From contig JAVYIG010007520.1 in the NCBI GenBank assembly GCA_035222895.1, positions 1-64,000 on the forward strand: a stretch of 64,000 bases of DNA. The letters run 5' to 3'. The position numbers and the translations under genes are program-made. The notes under the pieces were generated by a model. It was not told where the DNA came from. It made no database searches and saw only the letters and a list, made by a program, of their open reading frames with translations. Of the stretch, positions 30,901-38,188 are shown piece by piece. This stretch comes from Strongylocentrotus droebachiensis (taxonomy: Eukaryota > Echinodermata > Echinoidea > Camarodonta > Strongylocentrotidae). Numbering within the stretch: position 1 is the stretch's first letter; each line of letters opens with the position of its first letter.

Positions 30901-32386
30901 GGGTGCGGTTTATACACGGTACACCAATTTTTTTTTTTTAAAGTTTCAATTTATGCCCCTCCACCTGGCGCTATGCCTGGCAATGTCTCCCAGCTCGGTA
31001 ATCGGTGTGTTGACTCACCACTCGGAAACTAGAACAACACTCAAATTTGTCTGTCATCTTGGTTTGAAAGTAATCTTTCTGATAGATCTCAATATGTAGT
31101 TTATAATAATAATTCCTCCAATTTTTCTTCTATTACATGGTGTACCACAAGGTACTATCCTAGGTCCCTACTGTTTTTTAATTTACAGTACCGTAATGAT
31201 CTTACACACACAAACAAAAAATCTCAGCAAAAAAAAAAAAAAAAAAAAAAAATTTTTTTTTTTTTTTTTTAAGGGCGAAAAAGAGGGGTGCGGTTAATAC
31301 ACGAGGGCGGTTTATACAACGTTATTTACGGTACTTCTAATAATAATGATACCGGTTATGAAGTTTACATTATTATTACTATAACTGATGGTGATGATGA
31401 TGAGGATGATTACCATTATTATTACTGTTAGTATTATCACTACTACTAATATACTACTAAGACTTCTACTACTACCACTACTACTACTATTATTAATATT
31501 ATTACTTTCATCATCATGATTAGTATCTGTAGCATGCATAGTATTTATGCATATTTTGTATTCACATGATAACTTCAAGTGTCACATATAAAGAGAAGGT
31601 TGAGTTCTGGGAAAGGTGAAAATAATTTGTGAGCCTTTTCCTTCTGTGTAGGTTAGTGTGGAAGAGTACCCGTATCATAGAAAAAACATTCCTTGAAAAA
31701 GATGGCTCTTCAAATGCCTTCATATTCAAAATACGACAACTAATTTATTGTGGACCACACTTTCTTGCTCATGTTTGTGTAGTCCTATAATACACATTTC
31801 TGTGTCCTGTGCATGTGACTTTTAGCAAGACTGGGCAACATAATAATTTTGACGACAAAACCAAATACCCCTGGTATACACCAATATTTTTGCGCTACAT
31901 GCATGATCAACCTTTCAAATCACTTCCACAATGTTTCTTTTGCAATGCAATCGCGTGACCAGAACTAAACTTTATTATTAATCCCCAAAGGTTACTAGTA
32001 TATGGGCTTATTTCAAATCATCGGGTTGGGTTGGGTTAGGTGTTACCTGACCTTTTGCGAAAACATACCCCTTTATTCATGAATAATCAGGGGTAATGTT
32101 TGTGAAATAAAACCCTCTCATCTACAAATGGTCTGGTCCAATTTACCAGACACTTTGTGAAAACCCTACAGCAAATCTAACACAGATCGCATCCTGAACA
32201 TACATCGTCACATGATCTTTTGTTTCAAGCAAAGTCGTGTAACGCAACCACCCGACCAGACGCAATGATTAGAAGGAGGCCAGTATATGCATACCTTTCT
32301 GCAGTGTTAGGACCTGGATTGGTTTCAACATCACCAGATCTCATCAAGAGGATCAGGAGCAGATAGAGAAGGCAGAATTCACTCAT
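9290..32386 (-). CDS. NLR-A: leader/2A - death fold - NACHT - LRR receptor gene (spliced, whole gene)
   Basis: Conceptual join of exons 32386-32295, 30533-30244, 28915-27210, 23871-23713, 22650-22486, 21700-21536, 20758-20594, 18934-18767, 18001-17837, 11634-11537 and 9932-9290, about 1,271 residues. Every junction has a GT donor and AG acceptor, and all phases agree (2, 1, 0, 0, 0, 0, 0, 0, 0, 2). Domain order is hydrophobic leader plus 2A, death-like fold, NACHT ATPase, ribonuclease-inhibitor-type LRRs, then a Pro/Gln-rich repeat tail. NLRs are cytosolic pattern-recognition ATPases that oligomerise on ligand sensing; echinoids carry very large NLR families. I infer an innate immune receptor. 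LRR exons may be used variably, since each is a multiple of three. The transcript, start site and polyadenylation site are not visible. No frame break was found in the coding exons. Confidence 0.85.
9933..10622. repeat. Intron sequence with TGACCTTTGACCT-type repeat
   Basis: Repeated phrases (TGACCTTTGACCTACT, AAGTTCATACCTCAAGTGGTTCTTGAGAT) of a dispersed family. The same family occurs at 29480-29980, 51130-51980, 54960-55410 and 56640-57415. It ends in GACGGAYGGAYGGACAAACC followed by a CCTTCGGC...GGCATAA terminus. Confidence 0.7.
10623..11188. mobile_element. TA-flanked inverted-repeat element, family M2
   Basis: Termini CCGTATTTGCCGGCG and CGCCGGCAAATACGG flanked by TA. The paralogous site in NLR-B at about 55368 (AACATTATGCCTTCGGC) is empty and carries a single TA. 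This proves insertion with TA duplication, as in Tc1/mariner-type elements. A tRNA-like sequence and poly-T lie inside. Confidence 0.85.
11027..11106 (+). pseudogene. tRNA-Leu/Ser-like sequence (SINE head or tRNA pseudogene)
   Basis: GGATGGCCGAGCGGTTTAAGG matches a class II tRNA 5' part and A box, and GATCGAATCCC the B box, about 80 bp overall. The acceptor-stem halves do not pair well (TGCAGGA against CTTTGGCA), and a poly-T follows, so it is not an intact tRNA gene. Confidence 0.6.
11537..11634 (-). CDS. NLR-A penultimate exon (98 nt, phase 0 in, phase 2 out)
   Basis: Acceptor CTGTAACAG... ends in TTACAG and the donor is GGAAAG|GTTAGT. The open frame reads GCFPQIRKGNFRFNGVDCDD and continues LNSFLHTPTSLE. 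The same exon is conserved at 55733-55830 with two residue changes, while flanking intron is more diverged; that pattern supports coding function. It looks like a C-terminal LRR cap. Its phase 2 end fixes the frame of the terminal exon. It is too short and lacks a Met, so a simple ORF scan misses it. Confidence 0.75.
12224..15780. repeat. Two tandem copies of a 1.78-kb repeat
   Basis: Copy 1 runs from 12224 and copy 2 from 14003, both starting at CTAGAAATGCAATCGTGTCAC, about 1,779 bp apart and similar throughout. There is no long frame in either copy and no terminal repeats were found. A diverged inverted piece lies at about 25800-26080. I do not recognise the family. Confidence 0.8.
16106..16465. 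mobile_element. Foldback element with near-perfect arms, 9-bp TSD
   Basis: A 360-bp palindrome: left TAGCCTATAATCTAGGCGG, right CCGCCTAGATTATAGGCTA, centre GCAGTTTTTGTACGAAAAACTGC. It is flanked by the 9-bp direct repeat ATATGATGG (16097-16105, 16466-16474). High arm identity points to recent insertion; the 9-bp duplication fits a Mutator-like MITE. Confidence 0.88.
16475..17820. other. Intron, no gene recognised
   Basis: GC-richer patch at 16700-17060, ending in AACAAGATGGCGGCGGACGG (YY1-like motif), but its ATG gives only eight codons. The rest is AT-rich unique intron upstream of LRR exon 6. Confidence 0.5.
17837..18001 (-). CDS. NLR-A LRR exon 6 (55 codons, phase 0-0), last LRR seen
   Basis: Begins VQTLVLDDVQCLASASSHHL and ends STLKAKARSIQ, donor CAA|GTATGT. 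Its closest partner is gene B exon 57528-57692. A 6.2-kb intron full of repeats separates it from the 98-nt exon at 11537. Confidence 0.8.
18767..18934 (-). CDS. NLR-A LRR exon 5 (56 codons, phase 0-0)
   Basis: Begins VQTLMFLTGLQCPTPASSHH and contains MPDLTNLTLGGGLTEQF. It has one extra codon against its neighbours, and the last codon is CAT (His) where the others have CAG, because the donor reads CAT|GTATGT. The protein is identical to gene B exon 59773-59940. The donor is still GT with a good GTATGT, so splicing is likely, though reading through gives a stop four codons on. Confidence 0.78.
19587..20087. mobile_element. hAT-type MITE, copy in NLR-A, 8-bp TSD
   Basis: Termini TAGGCCTTCTCAACT and CAGTTGAGAAGGCCTG, flanked by CGCTAGAT on both sides (19579-19586, 20088-20095). 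It is inserted in repeat R1, whose copies at 4159 and 52110 are empty at this point. It carries no transposase frame. Confidence 0.85.
20594..20758 (-). CDS. NLR-A LRR exon 4 (55 codons, phase 0-0)
   Basis: Begins VQTLKLIDYKCTPSASSHHL and ends SALEAKASSIQ, donor CAG|GTACAC. It differs from gene B exon 61598-61762 by one residue in the LRR (Gln for Pro in the M-P-N-L-T-D motif here). Loss of that Pro is unusual, since all other exons keep M-P. Confidence 0.82.
20911..21115 (+). mobile_element. tRNA-derived SINE, copy in NLR-A
   Basis: AGCTCAGTCGGTAGAGCAGT is a tRNA A-box region and GTTCGAAAC (20967-20975) a B box, so there is an internal RNA polymerase III promoter. It is followed by a non-tRNA body (GGCATTAATCCTCATTACC, CCGTCGGCCGTCTGG). 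Confidence 0.8.
21536..21700 (-). CDS. NLR-A LRR exon 3 (55 codons, phase 0-0)
   Basis: Begins VQTLELDDAKRSTPASSHHL and ends STLKAKASSIQ, with acceptor ATGCAG and donor CAG|GTACGT. It pairs with gene B exon 63800-63964; the two differ mostly at residues 9-12 (the strand/loop that would face ligand) and at a few scattered sites. Confidence 0.82.
22182..22250 (+). repeat. (TAA)n microsatellite with GTGGCTACTTTTATAGCGC tail
   Basis: AATAATAATAATAATAATAG followed by a TATAGCGC phrase. Related junctions of a trinucleotide run with a GCGCT motif occur at 24310-24390 and 7120-7195, suggesting a dispersed short repeat. Confidence 0.6.
22486..22650 (-). CDS. NLR-A LRR exon 2 (55 codons, phase 0-0)
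   Basis: The acceptor ATGCAG and donor CAG|GTATTT enclose VQTLKLVGVKYPTPAS ... MPNLTDLTL ... STLKAKASSIQ. Two LRR segments are visible (VQTLKL and NLTDLTL as the L-x-x-L-x-L strands). The spacing is about 28 residues, as in the ribonuclease-inhibitor LRR class of NLRs. The apparent start Met at 22656 is only the intron end ATGCAG, shared by all copies. Confidence 0.82.
23713..23871 (-). CDS. NLR-A LRR exon 1 (53 codons, phase 0-0)
   Basis: Acceptor TTTAATCCAG, donor CAAAG|GTGAGC. The peptide (VKLCTERNCGPTMSLDVAEM... SLKEVSL) matches the LRR exon pattern (V-x-L ... A-E-x-x-C-S-x-P-S-L-x-x-L-x-L) but is clearly more diverged than the other exons and two codons shorter. It is the first LRR exon after NACHT, so it probably forms the cap of the LRR solenoid and is not part of the recent amplification. 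Confidence 0.75.
23930..26340. other. Intron between NACHT and LRR exons, 5' part
   Basis: No coding exon recognised. It holds a 24590-24860 patch with two palindromic CRE sites (TGACGTCA at about 24690 and 24760) and, at about 25800-26080, a diverged reverse copy of part of the 1.78-kb repeat. Confidence 0.5.
26349..26869 (+). mobile_element. hAT-type non-autonomous element carrying an exon-like sequence
   Basis: Termini TAAGGCTGTGC and GACGAG...GCAGCCCTA, flanked by the 8-bp repeat GTAATGAC (26341-26348, 26870-26877). Inside, on the plus strand, an open frame of about 65 codons ends in a good donor (AGTG|GTGAGT). That looks like a captured exon and not transposase. Confidence 0.75.
26446..26644 (+). 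pseudogene. Exon-like captured gene fragment (function unknown)
   Basis: Plus-strand frame with PYHGSSITGPSPKTHAILLR and RIIHFPPSPNRNPDILSQFL, ending at the donor AGTG|GTGAGT. Composition is normal for a globular protein, unlike the low-complexity frames elsewhere here. It lies inside a hAT-type element and lacks flanking exons, so it is likely a transduplicated fragment. I do not recognise the parent gene. Confidence 0.4.
27210..28915 (-). CDS. NLR-A exon 3: NACHT NTPase domain with winged-helix region
   Basis: A single 1,706-nt exon (acceptor TTTTTTTTAG|GAG, donor CATGTG|GTAAGT) with 569 codons. Exon residues 100-108 hold Walker A (GEAGAGKTT). Walker B is KVFIAFDGLDEV, sensor 1 is PVLVTTRPWRA, followed by FIHVEGFN and YPIYVAMLC of the helical domain. 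The FPHKLFQEYMSG block matches the conserved F-x-H-x-x-x-Q-E-Y/F motif near the end of NACHT modules. A low-complexity Gln/Ser/Pro insert of about 40 residues sits between Walker B and sensor 1, which is longer than usual. All nucleotide-binding residues I can check are present, so the domain should be active. It would bind ATP and oligomerise on ligand sensing by the LRRs. Confidence 0.93.
29028..30090. repeat. Intron between death-fold and NACHT exons
   Basis: Mostly the TGACCTTTGACC family (29480-29980) with the AAGTTTGAAGTTCATACCTCA phrase repeated, ending in a CCGGCTCCACCTTCGGCGGG terminus. No exon is seen. Confidence 0.6.
30244..30533 (-). CDS. NLR-A exon 2: death-fold domain
   Basis: The acceptor TTGACAG and donor ACAG|GTAAAC enclose 290 nt, phase 2 in and phase 1 out. 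The peptide begins STVTEMEFLKLARDIP and contains D-V-G-I-S-L-G-I-P, then a long amphipathic helix with a core Trp (MKWNVMQQ) and L-L-A-E-K-L-R-E-I. This is the pattern of a Death domain: an L/A-x-L-G motif, a W in helix 5 and a final L-x-x-A-L/L-x-x-I helix. It would mediate homotypic contacts with adaptor death domains. The Met at 30520 could serve as an internal start if exon 1 were skipped. Assignment to Death rather than another death-fold class is from motif reading only. Confidence 0.8.
30843..31331. mobile_element. TA-flanked inverted-repeat element, family M2 relative
   Basis: Termini CCGTATATAACGGTGTATAA and CGTTATTTACGG between TA dinucleotides. The inner phrases TCGGGGGTGCGGTTTATACAC and GGGTGCGGTTAATACAC match those in 10623-11188 (TCGGGGTGCGGCCTTTACGG). 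An A22/T21 run lies at about 31229-31271. A LINE fragment is embedded. Confidence 0.65.
31057..31215 (+). pseudogene. Non-LTR retrotransposon reverse-transcriptase fragment
   Basis: Frame one reads SWFESNLSDRSQYVVYNNNS and SNFSSIT. After a small deletion, the next frame gives GVPQGTILGPYCF, the classic non-LTR reverse-transcriptase GVPQGS-ILGP motif. A second shift precedes YRNDL. It is broken by frame shifts and has no remaining ends. Confidence 0.85.
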
Positions 32387-32459
32387 GGTGTAAGATGTAG
32401 GTTCTCATTTGACAACAGTTTTGTTCTCTGGAAAATGCTGATGACACAGGCAACAATAC
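32295..32459 (-). CDS. NLR-A exon 1: hydrophobic leader fused to 2A-like motif
   Basis: The ATG at 32386 starts a 30-codon segment (plus 2 nt). Residues 5-15 are almost wholly Leu/Ile/Tyr/Met (a signal-peptide-like core), followed by R-S-G and D-V-E-T-N-P-G-P at residues 19-26, then N-T-A-E and the donor AG|GTAT. An in-frame TGA lies 21 nt upstream of the ATG, which fixes the start. A strong acceptor (TTTTTTTTAG) at 32460-32461 suggests the 73-nt 5' leader is itself spliced on. The exon ends in phase 2 and joins the death-fold exon exactly (AG plus T gives Ser). Leader-overlapping 2A sequences are known at the N-termini of sea-urchin NLRs. There, ribosome skipping yields a cytosolic product and failure to skip yields a secretory-pathway product. 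Confidence 0.85.
32309..32332 (-). other. 2A-like ribosome-skipping motif (DVETNPGP)
   Basis: Eight codons spell D-V-E-T-N-P-G-P, matching the 2A consensus D-(V/I)-E-x-N-P-G-P without a mismatch. Skipping would fall between Gly25 and Pro26 and would release a 25-residue leader. The upstream Leu-rich stretch doubles as the helix-forming part of 2A and as a signal-peptide core. Confidence 0.88.
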
Positions 32460-33095
32460 CTAAAAAAAATATTTATACAATATTGGATGGCTTTGAGTGT
32501 GCAGTGCGGCCCTGTAGGGTCCGTCAAACGCACTCTATCAAGAAAAGCCCCCCCGCTTGTCTCGAAAGTGTACGTCCACGCACCCTTTTGGGATAAGCAG
32601 GGGGGGGGGGGGGGGTGGAGGCTTTTCTCGAAAGGGTGTGTTCACTAGTCTTCCACTTCAGTCGTTTAGAATAGAATTAAAGGAATATAAATTTAAGTTG
32701 TTTAAATTAAAATAAACAAAATTGAAACAATTAAATAATAAAAATATTTTTTTATGTAAAGTAGCATTTAAAAATTTTCAGTAATAATTATTTGATTGTG
32801 TTTCTTGTTATTTATTGATCTAATTCTTATAAACGCCTGCTCTTCAAGACTACGTAAAAGTAGTTTTATTGGCGCTAGTTCAGAAGTCTATCCGAACTTT
32901 GACCCGTAACTCCGGTGTGGAGATACCCTACTAAAATAACCCAAAATGAAGTAAACATTCATCAAATGTCCAAATAAAGGTCATGATTTAAAAGTTGATA
33001 TGTTTGTTACCCGTTTCGTGTCAATTTTCTTATCTTTTTCAGAGTATTTTTCCTAAAAACGGAGATTTATAATATGCACTTTCTCACGGGATTCA

Positions 33096-33134
<39 letters not shown>

Positions 33135-33166
33135 AGTGAGCACTTCAAATAATTTTTTTTACCTCA

Positions 33167-33199
<33 letters not shown>

Positions 33200-33924
33200 A
33201 TTGAGCGAATACGGTCTCCCTCGAAGCAGTTCCCCAAAGTTTACAGCCCTGATTAGCATTGACTCTCTTAGACCGAAAGCTTCAGTCTCTGATATCGACG
33301 GTTGTTCCGCTGAGATTGCATCTGGCTCCTCTGACCGCCTCTATACATAGACTATACATTCTAACCCTCTTTATTAATAGCCAATTAGGAACGATTATCA
33401 ATTCATCCAATTTCCAAACGATCTTCCTTTTGAATCATGAAATACTTCTTCCCCCTCAAAAGTGTCATTTGGCCAGTTAACCAAGTATTACATTCTTCCA
33501 TCATGTTTAGTTAAGCATGTGTCATTAATGTCCCCTTCACTGTCTCTTTATACAGAGTCCCCAGCAATAACTCATGTGGACACTGGACAGGATGAAAAAG
33601 TTGATTCTTTATTCTCCCAAACTCCCTACCTTATTTAACAAGATGGGTGTATCCAGGGAATGCGGAAAATTTAAAACTTAAAATTTAAAAATAGCACCAT
33701 CTTTGGTGAAAGCGTACAGTTAATGATTTCTGGTTCCTGTACCCAGCATCATCATGCGTGCGTCATCAGTTGGTGATGCACTGTGGGACATGGCTCTTGT
33801 AACATCAGGATATTGTGAGCAGCAGATGGCAGTAGATGTAGATTTGAAGTACTGTCAGGAGAATACCCTGCCTTTAAGATTTACAATGTTAAACTTTAGC
33901 AGCTGGATAAAATAATTTTCTTAC
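32460..33924. other. Intron or upstream region of the 2A exon
   Basis: No exon recognised. It contains a G19 run (about 32599-32617) inside an imperfect inverted repeat (32540-32645), and a G37/C31 pair at 33097-33199. An inverted partner of 44160-44410 lies at about 32865-33070. Confidence 0.5.
33097..33199. repeat. G37 and C31 homopolymer pair
   Basis: G run at 33097-33133 and C run at 33169-33199, separated by 35 bp. It could form a G:C hairpin or G-quadruplex; run length may be affected by sequencing error. Confidence 0.85.
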
Positions 33925-34011
33925 TTGTGTGGACCACACTAGGAATGACACTGGAGTCCGACTGTGGAGTTTTGTGTGGAAGATTTGAAGCGCCGTTTCC
34001 TGGAATGTCTC
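33925..34011 (-). CDS. Candidate upstream exon 1c (87 nt, phase 1-1)
   Basis: A good acceptor (TACTTTACAG) and a strong donor (ACACAA|GTAAGA) bound an open 87-nt segment (DIPGNGASNLPHKTPQSDSS) that reads on from exons 1a and 1b in phase 1. It ends in phase 1, so it cannot join the death-fold exon at 30533, which needs phase 2. The nearest downstream acceptor in sight is that of the leader/2A exon at 32459. Joined there, the frame stays open for 25 more codons and stops at a TGA overlapping the 2A-exon ATG. No family is recognised. Confidence 0.35.
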
Positions 34012-34611
34012 CTGTAAAGTATTAAAAAATTATTGTAAACAAATTAGATATCGATCATTTGTGAAAAAAAAAATCATTTCTGTCTTTCTTTTCACTTTTT
34101 TTTAACAGTAGGAAAGAAAGGGTAGGAGTGCCATGATAAATTTAAGTCAACTCCTATGGTAGCTAGCACATGACAAACCATTTCTTGTATGGTAGTTGAG
34201 ACAAGACAAACCAACTTTTTTTAATATATGCTATTAATTTAAACAAAATCAACCACAATCACAATATTTACAGAAAATGATAGATATGATTACAGTGCAT
34301 TTTTTTTAAGGAGGTGAAATACACACAAAAGGGGGGGGGGGAGAAGAGAAAGAAAAAGAGCAGCAGGAATATCTTGAAACCATGTATACAGAACAATGCC
34401 ATATAGATATGAATAAGCAATGCAGCTACGGCAAGTTGGAAAATATCAGGCCTCCTGACCAGGTATGAACTAGCCAACTGCGCAGGAGTACACCCCCCCC
34501 CCCCCCCCCCCCAGCTCAAGTGTCCATTGAGAGGGAACAACAAACCAACATGTATGGTAGCTGAGAAAAGACAAACAACCTTGTATGGTAGCTGAGACAA
34601 GACAAACCAAC

Positions 34612-34674
34612 CTGTTGGACTTGATCTTGCACGTGAATGAGCCTCTGTACTGCTTTCTTGGCTGGACTGGTCAA
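34612..34674 (-). CDS. Candidate upstream exon 1b (63 nt, phase 1-1)
   Basis: The acceptor TTCTATTTATTAG precedes an open 63-nt segment that reads in frame with exon 43584-43680 (VDQSSQESSTEAHSRA, rich in Ser, Gln and Glu). The donor ACAG|GTTGGT is weak, which lowers confidence. Start and end are both phase 1, so the exon can be included or skipped without a frame shift. No domain is recognised. Confidence 0.3.
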
Positions 34675-37024
34675 CTAATAAATAGAATAAACAAAACAAA
34701 AAAATATGAATGATAAATACTGGCACACACTCATGAAGTTCTAGGGGCATTACCATTTGGGAATGAGTAATCTAAACATGCTTTGATTGGTCAATAGTTT
34801 ACTGTCTATCATGATTACTCTGGTATAAGGGGGTGTGGTGATACACAGTGCAAGTGACTGGGATTTGGGCCTATGAGTCATACATGTAGTTCTTGGAATG
34901 TGGTTCCTTGAAGTTAACTCTCTGGGGTGGTCATTCATGGTCAATGTTTAGACTCAAAGATAATGGGGTCAGTGTCTACGAATAATGGGGTACTGTCTGG
35001 GGATAATAGAGTACCGAAGCTATGACATCATAAAAATCAATTTTTAGAATTTCTCAATTTTGTCTTCATTTTATTGGCTGAGATATGACAATCTGAATAA
35101 ATAGATTTCCTATAGGAACTCAGTGTTATTTTGCTCTGGTTCGTAATTTATGCTCTTTTGGAAAATGAAGAAAAAATTGAGAAATTCTGAAAATAGATTT
35201 TTGATGATGTCACACTTCACCACTCTATGGGGTTCTGTTTGAGATCATGGAAGTGGGGGAAGGTGAAATACATGTACTAAATAACACTATTTGCATCATG
35301 ATTTCCGCGATTTATATATAGTTTTCATGAATAGAGGTGTGAAATCAAAGCTTGGATTGCGAGTTATTCTGGCCATGTACGCTGTACTGAATTTTGAGAA
35401 TCGTTTTCTAAGTAAGTTTTCACAAACGGAAGTCAAACTATGAGACAGAGTGAGAGTGTTGCTTGCGCACTGTCGATCTCCACTCTGCATGCCGGCTAGC
35501 TACCCTAGAGATGGCGCTAGGAGTAGGAGATAGTGGCCGCTCGTAGTCGTGCTGCAATTGTTTCGGGGGACGATTTTAGGATTCTTATTGTAAACTGATT
35601 TGTTAGGGTGCATTCAGTCCACATTTAACTTGCATCAAGTAAGTTTTTTGTCAGATTTGTGCACATTTAGTGCCGGACATGTGATTTTTTTTTTAAACAG
35701 AACACGCTAATTCTCCAAGACCGGGCGCTCAAAATTTAAAAAAGACCGGCGCCTGGAACTCATTTTTCCCCATCTTACCGGGCGCCAAAAGTCAGGGACC
35801 GTTGGGTAAAAATCGCTGGAGCCTGGTTACGGAAAAGCTCGGTTCTAAACTATTTTTATTGCCAATGTCATTATGAATAATAAGTACAAATGGGCAAAAA
35901 ACAATCAAGGCACATATTAATGCAACACTTAGCATCAATACAAGAATACGCAACTTTCAAATGCATACCAAGCTTTTTTAAAGCATTAGCCAAGACTTGA
36001 ATATGCTACTTCGTACAATAACATCACAATTTCTTCCATATTTGAAACAAGCATGGAAAATGCCATCCCATACTCCATGCAAGTATACACATACTGTACT
36101 CTATCTAATGTACTTGGATCACAGCTAAAATAAAATATGTAATTTCTTAATTGTCAAGCATGTAAAATCATGTTAAATGTAAATGATGTATACACTTATA
36201 AACTACACATGCAGCTTTATCTCCTCTCTATATATCTTTACATGTACAGGCAAATATATGTACTGAATGACTCTGTAACACAATCTCAACTATTTTCACA
36301 AAATCAACTCAAGGGCATTTCAATACCCAATTGTATGTTCAAATGAAATCATGTTCGATTTACGTAATAGTAATACATCGTTGTCATGTTCCAGGGAAAA
36401 AAATATTTAAATCATTTCGGGGGCTACTTTTCAAGCTTGCTTGCATGAAGATAACACTCTTTAATTTGTTTTGCATTGAACTCTATGCAAATTTTTTGGG
36501 GCTCTTTTGAGCATTTCGGGGGTTAATTTGCCCCGAGCCCCGTGTATTTTTTCCCGTCATGTTCACATATTTCAGTAGGTGACGCGTAGGGCTATTGAAA
36601 GTACCTCAGGTTGATTTTTGAAAGCAGATGCTATCATGTTCTGTATACATACTTGGTAATAACAACAATTAAAAACACTGACATTATTAGCCACTTGACG
36701 GAACAATTCAAAGGATTTTTTTTAGTATGATGGGGGGGGGGGGGGGGAATAATATGGGGGGGGGGGGGGGTAGAATAACATGGGGGAGAGGAGATGGCTG
36801 TGATGAAATGAAAGCCAGATAACGAGTGAGATTAGCACATCATGTACATGTACATGTAGTCATGTACATTCTTCTTTATCTTGTAACGGTACATGTACAG
36901 TTAACTTAATTATTTATTATATTCATATATTTCATACCCCTTGCAAATTAGATAGTTTTTATGTTTTTCTTTATTAAAGAAGAAAAGGTGGACTGGTAGA
37001 ATAAGCTGGATGTAAGCTTTAATA

Positions 37025-37961
37025 TACACTGTTTATCATAACGGTGGAATATTTATTTTTACCCCAGTTTAGGGAAGGTTTTTAAAAAATTATTTATTTC
37101 TAATAGATCTAGATAATGGCATACATTCTCAGATTTTATTGAATATTAATTTGCGAGTGTTTGTTTTGCGTGACGGCTTAATCATATGTGTGCTACTATG
37201 CTAATCAGCTAAGGGACCTACGTCCTTAAGTCATAATTGACAGTAATGAGGATTAATGCCTCACAAAAGGGCACTAATATATAGCTGATCGACACAATTT
37301 TTATCCTGGGGCCTCATAGTAACGAGGCCATTGCTTAGCCCCTGAATCATGACTGTACGCAGTGTTTGCTAGGGTACGCGGCCCCTTCCACAAATCCCCC
37401 AAAACGAAGAAAATGCAATAAATTGTCAAAAATTCATTGCATTTTCCCCCGGCCCCCAACTGGAAAAATTCCTCTGTAGGGCCATGCATTATGGTTCAAG
37501 GCATGGCCACACAGAGGAATTTTTCCTGTTAGGGGCCGGGGGAAAATGCAATGAATTTTTGACAATTTATTGCATTTTCTTCGTTTTGGGGGATTTGTGG
37601 GGGCGGCCGCGTACCCTAGCAAACAATGCGTACAGTCATGATTGAGGGGCTAAGCAATGGCCTCGTTACTGTGAGGCCCCAGGATAAAAATTGTGTCGAT
37701 CAGCAAAATTAGTGCCCTTTTGTGAGGCATTAATCCTCATTACTGTCAATTATGATTTAAGGACGTAGGTTCCCTAGCTGATTAGCATAGTAGCACTCAT
37801 ATGATTTAGCATTCACGCAAAACAAACACTCGCAAATGAATATTCAATAAAATCTGAAAATGTATGCCATTATCTAGATCTATTAGAAATAAATAATTTT
37901 TTAAAATCCTTCCCTAAACTGGGGTAAAAATAATTATTCCACCATTATGACCAACAGTGTA
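37025..37961. mobile_element. Large palindrome (about 940 bp) with arms of about 450 bp
   Basis: Outer ends TACACTGTTTATCATAACGG and CCATTATGACCAACAGTGTA. The arms pair through CCCCAGTTTAGGG, CTAATCAGCT, GAGGCATTAATCCTC and the ATGCAATGAATTTTTGACAA core, to a short loop near 37493. TA at both outer edges fits a TA target. The arms include a piece shared with the SINE body (GGCATTAATCCTCATTAC). Confidence 0.85.
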
Positions 37962-38188
37962 CATGTATGACATTCTCAAGAAACATAATTCAGGACAAAT
38001 CAACTTTTCACATACTTGTACTTTCACTATACAATGATTCTTCATAGTTCATATAACGTTTCTCTGTATGAGTTTCATACAAATTTTCTTCAGTCTGAAC
38101 AGACCATATACTGTATGTTAGTCCCATGTCATTTACACCAGCTTTATTTCTCTTTCTAATAAACTTACAGGTACATGTAAATTATCTA

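Noticed and set aside
32309..32332. Viral or retrotransposon origin of the 2A motif
   Set aside because: It is spliced in phase to host death-fold and NACHT exons, with no polyprotein or transposon ORF around it.
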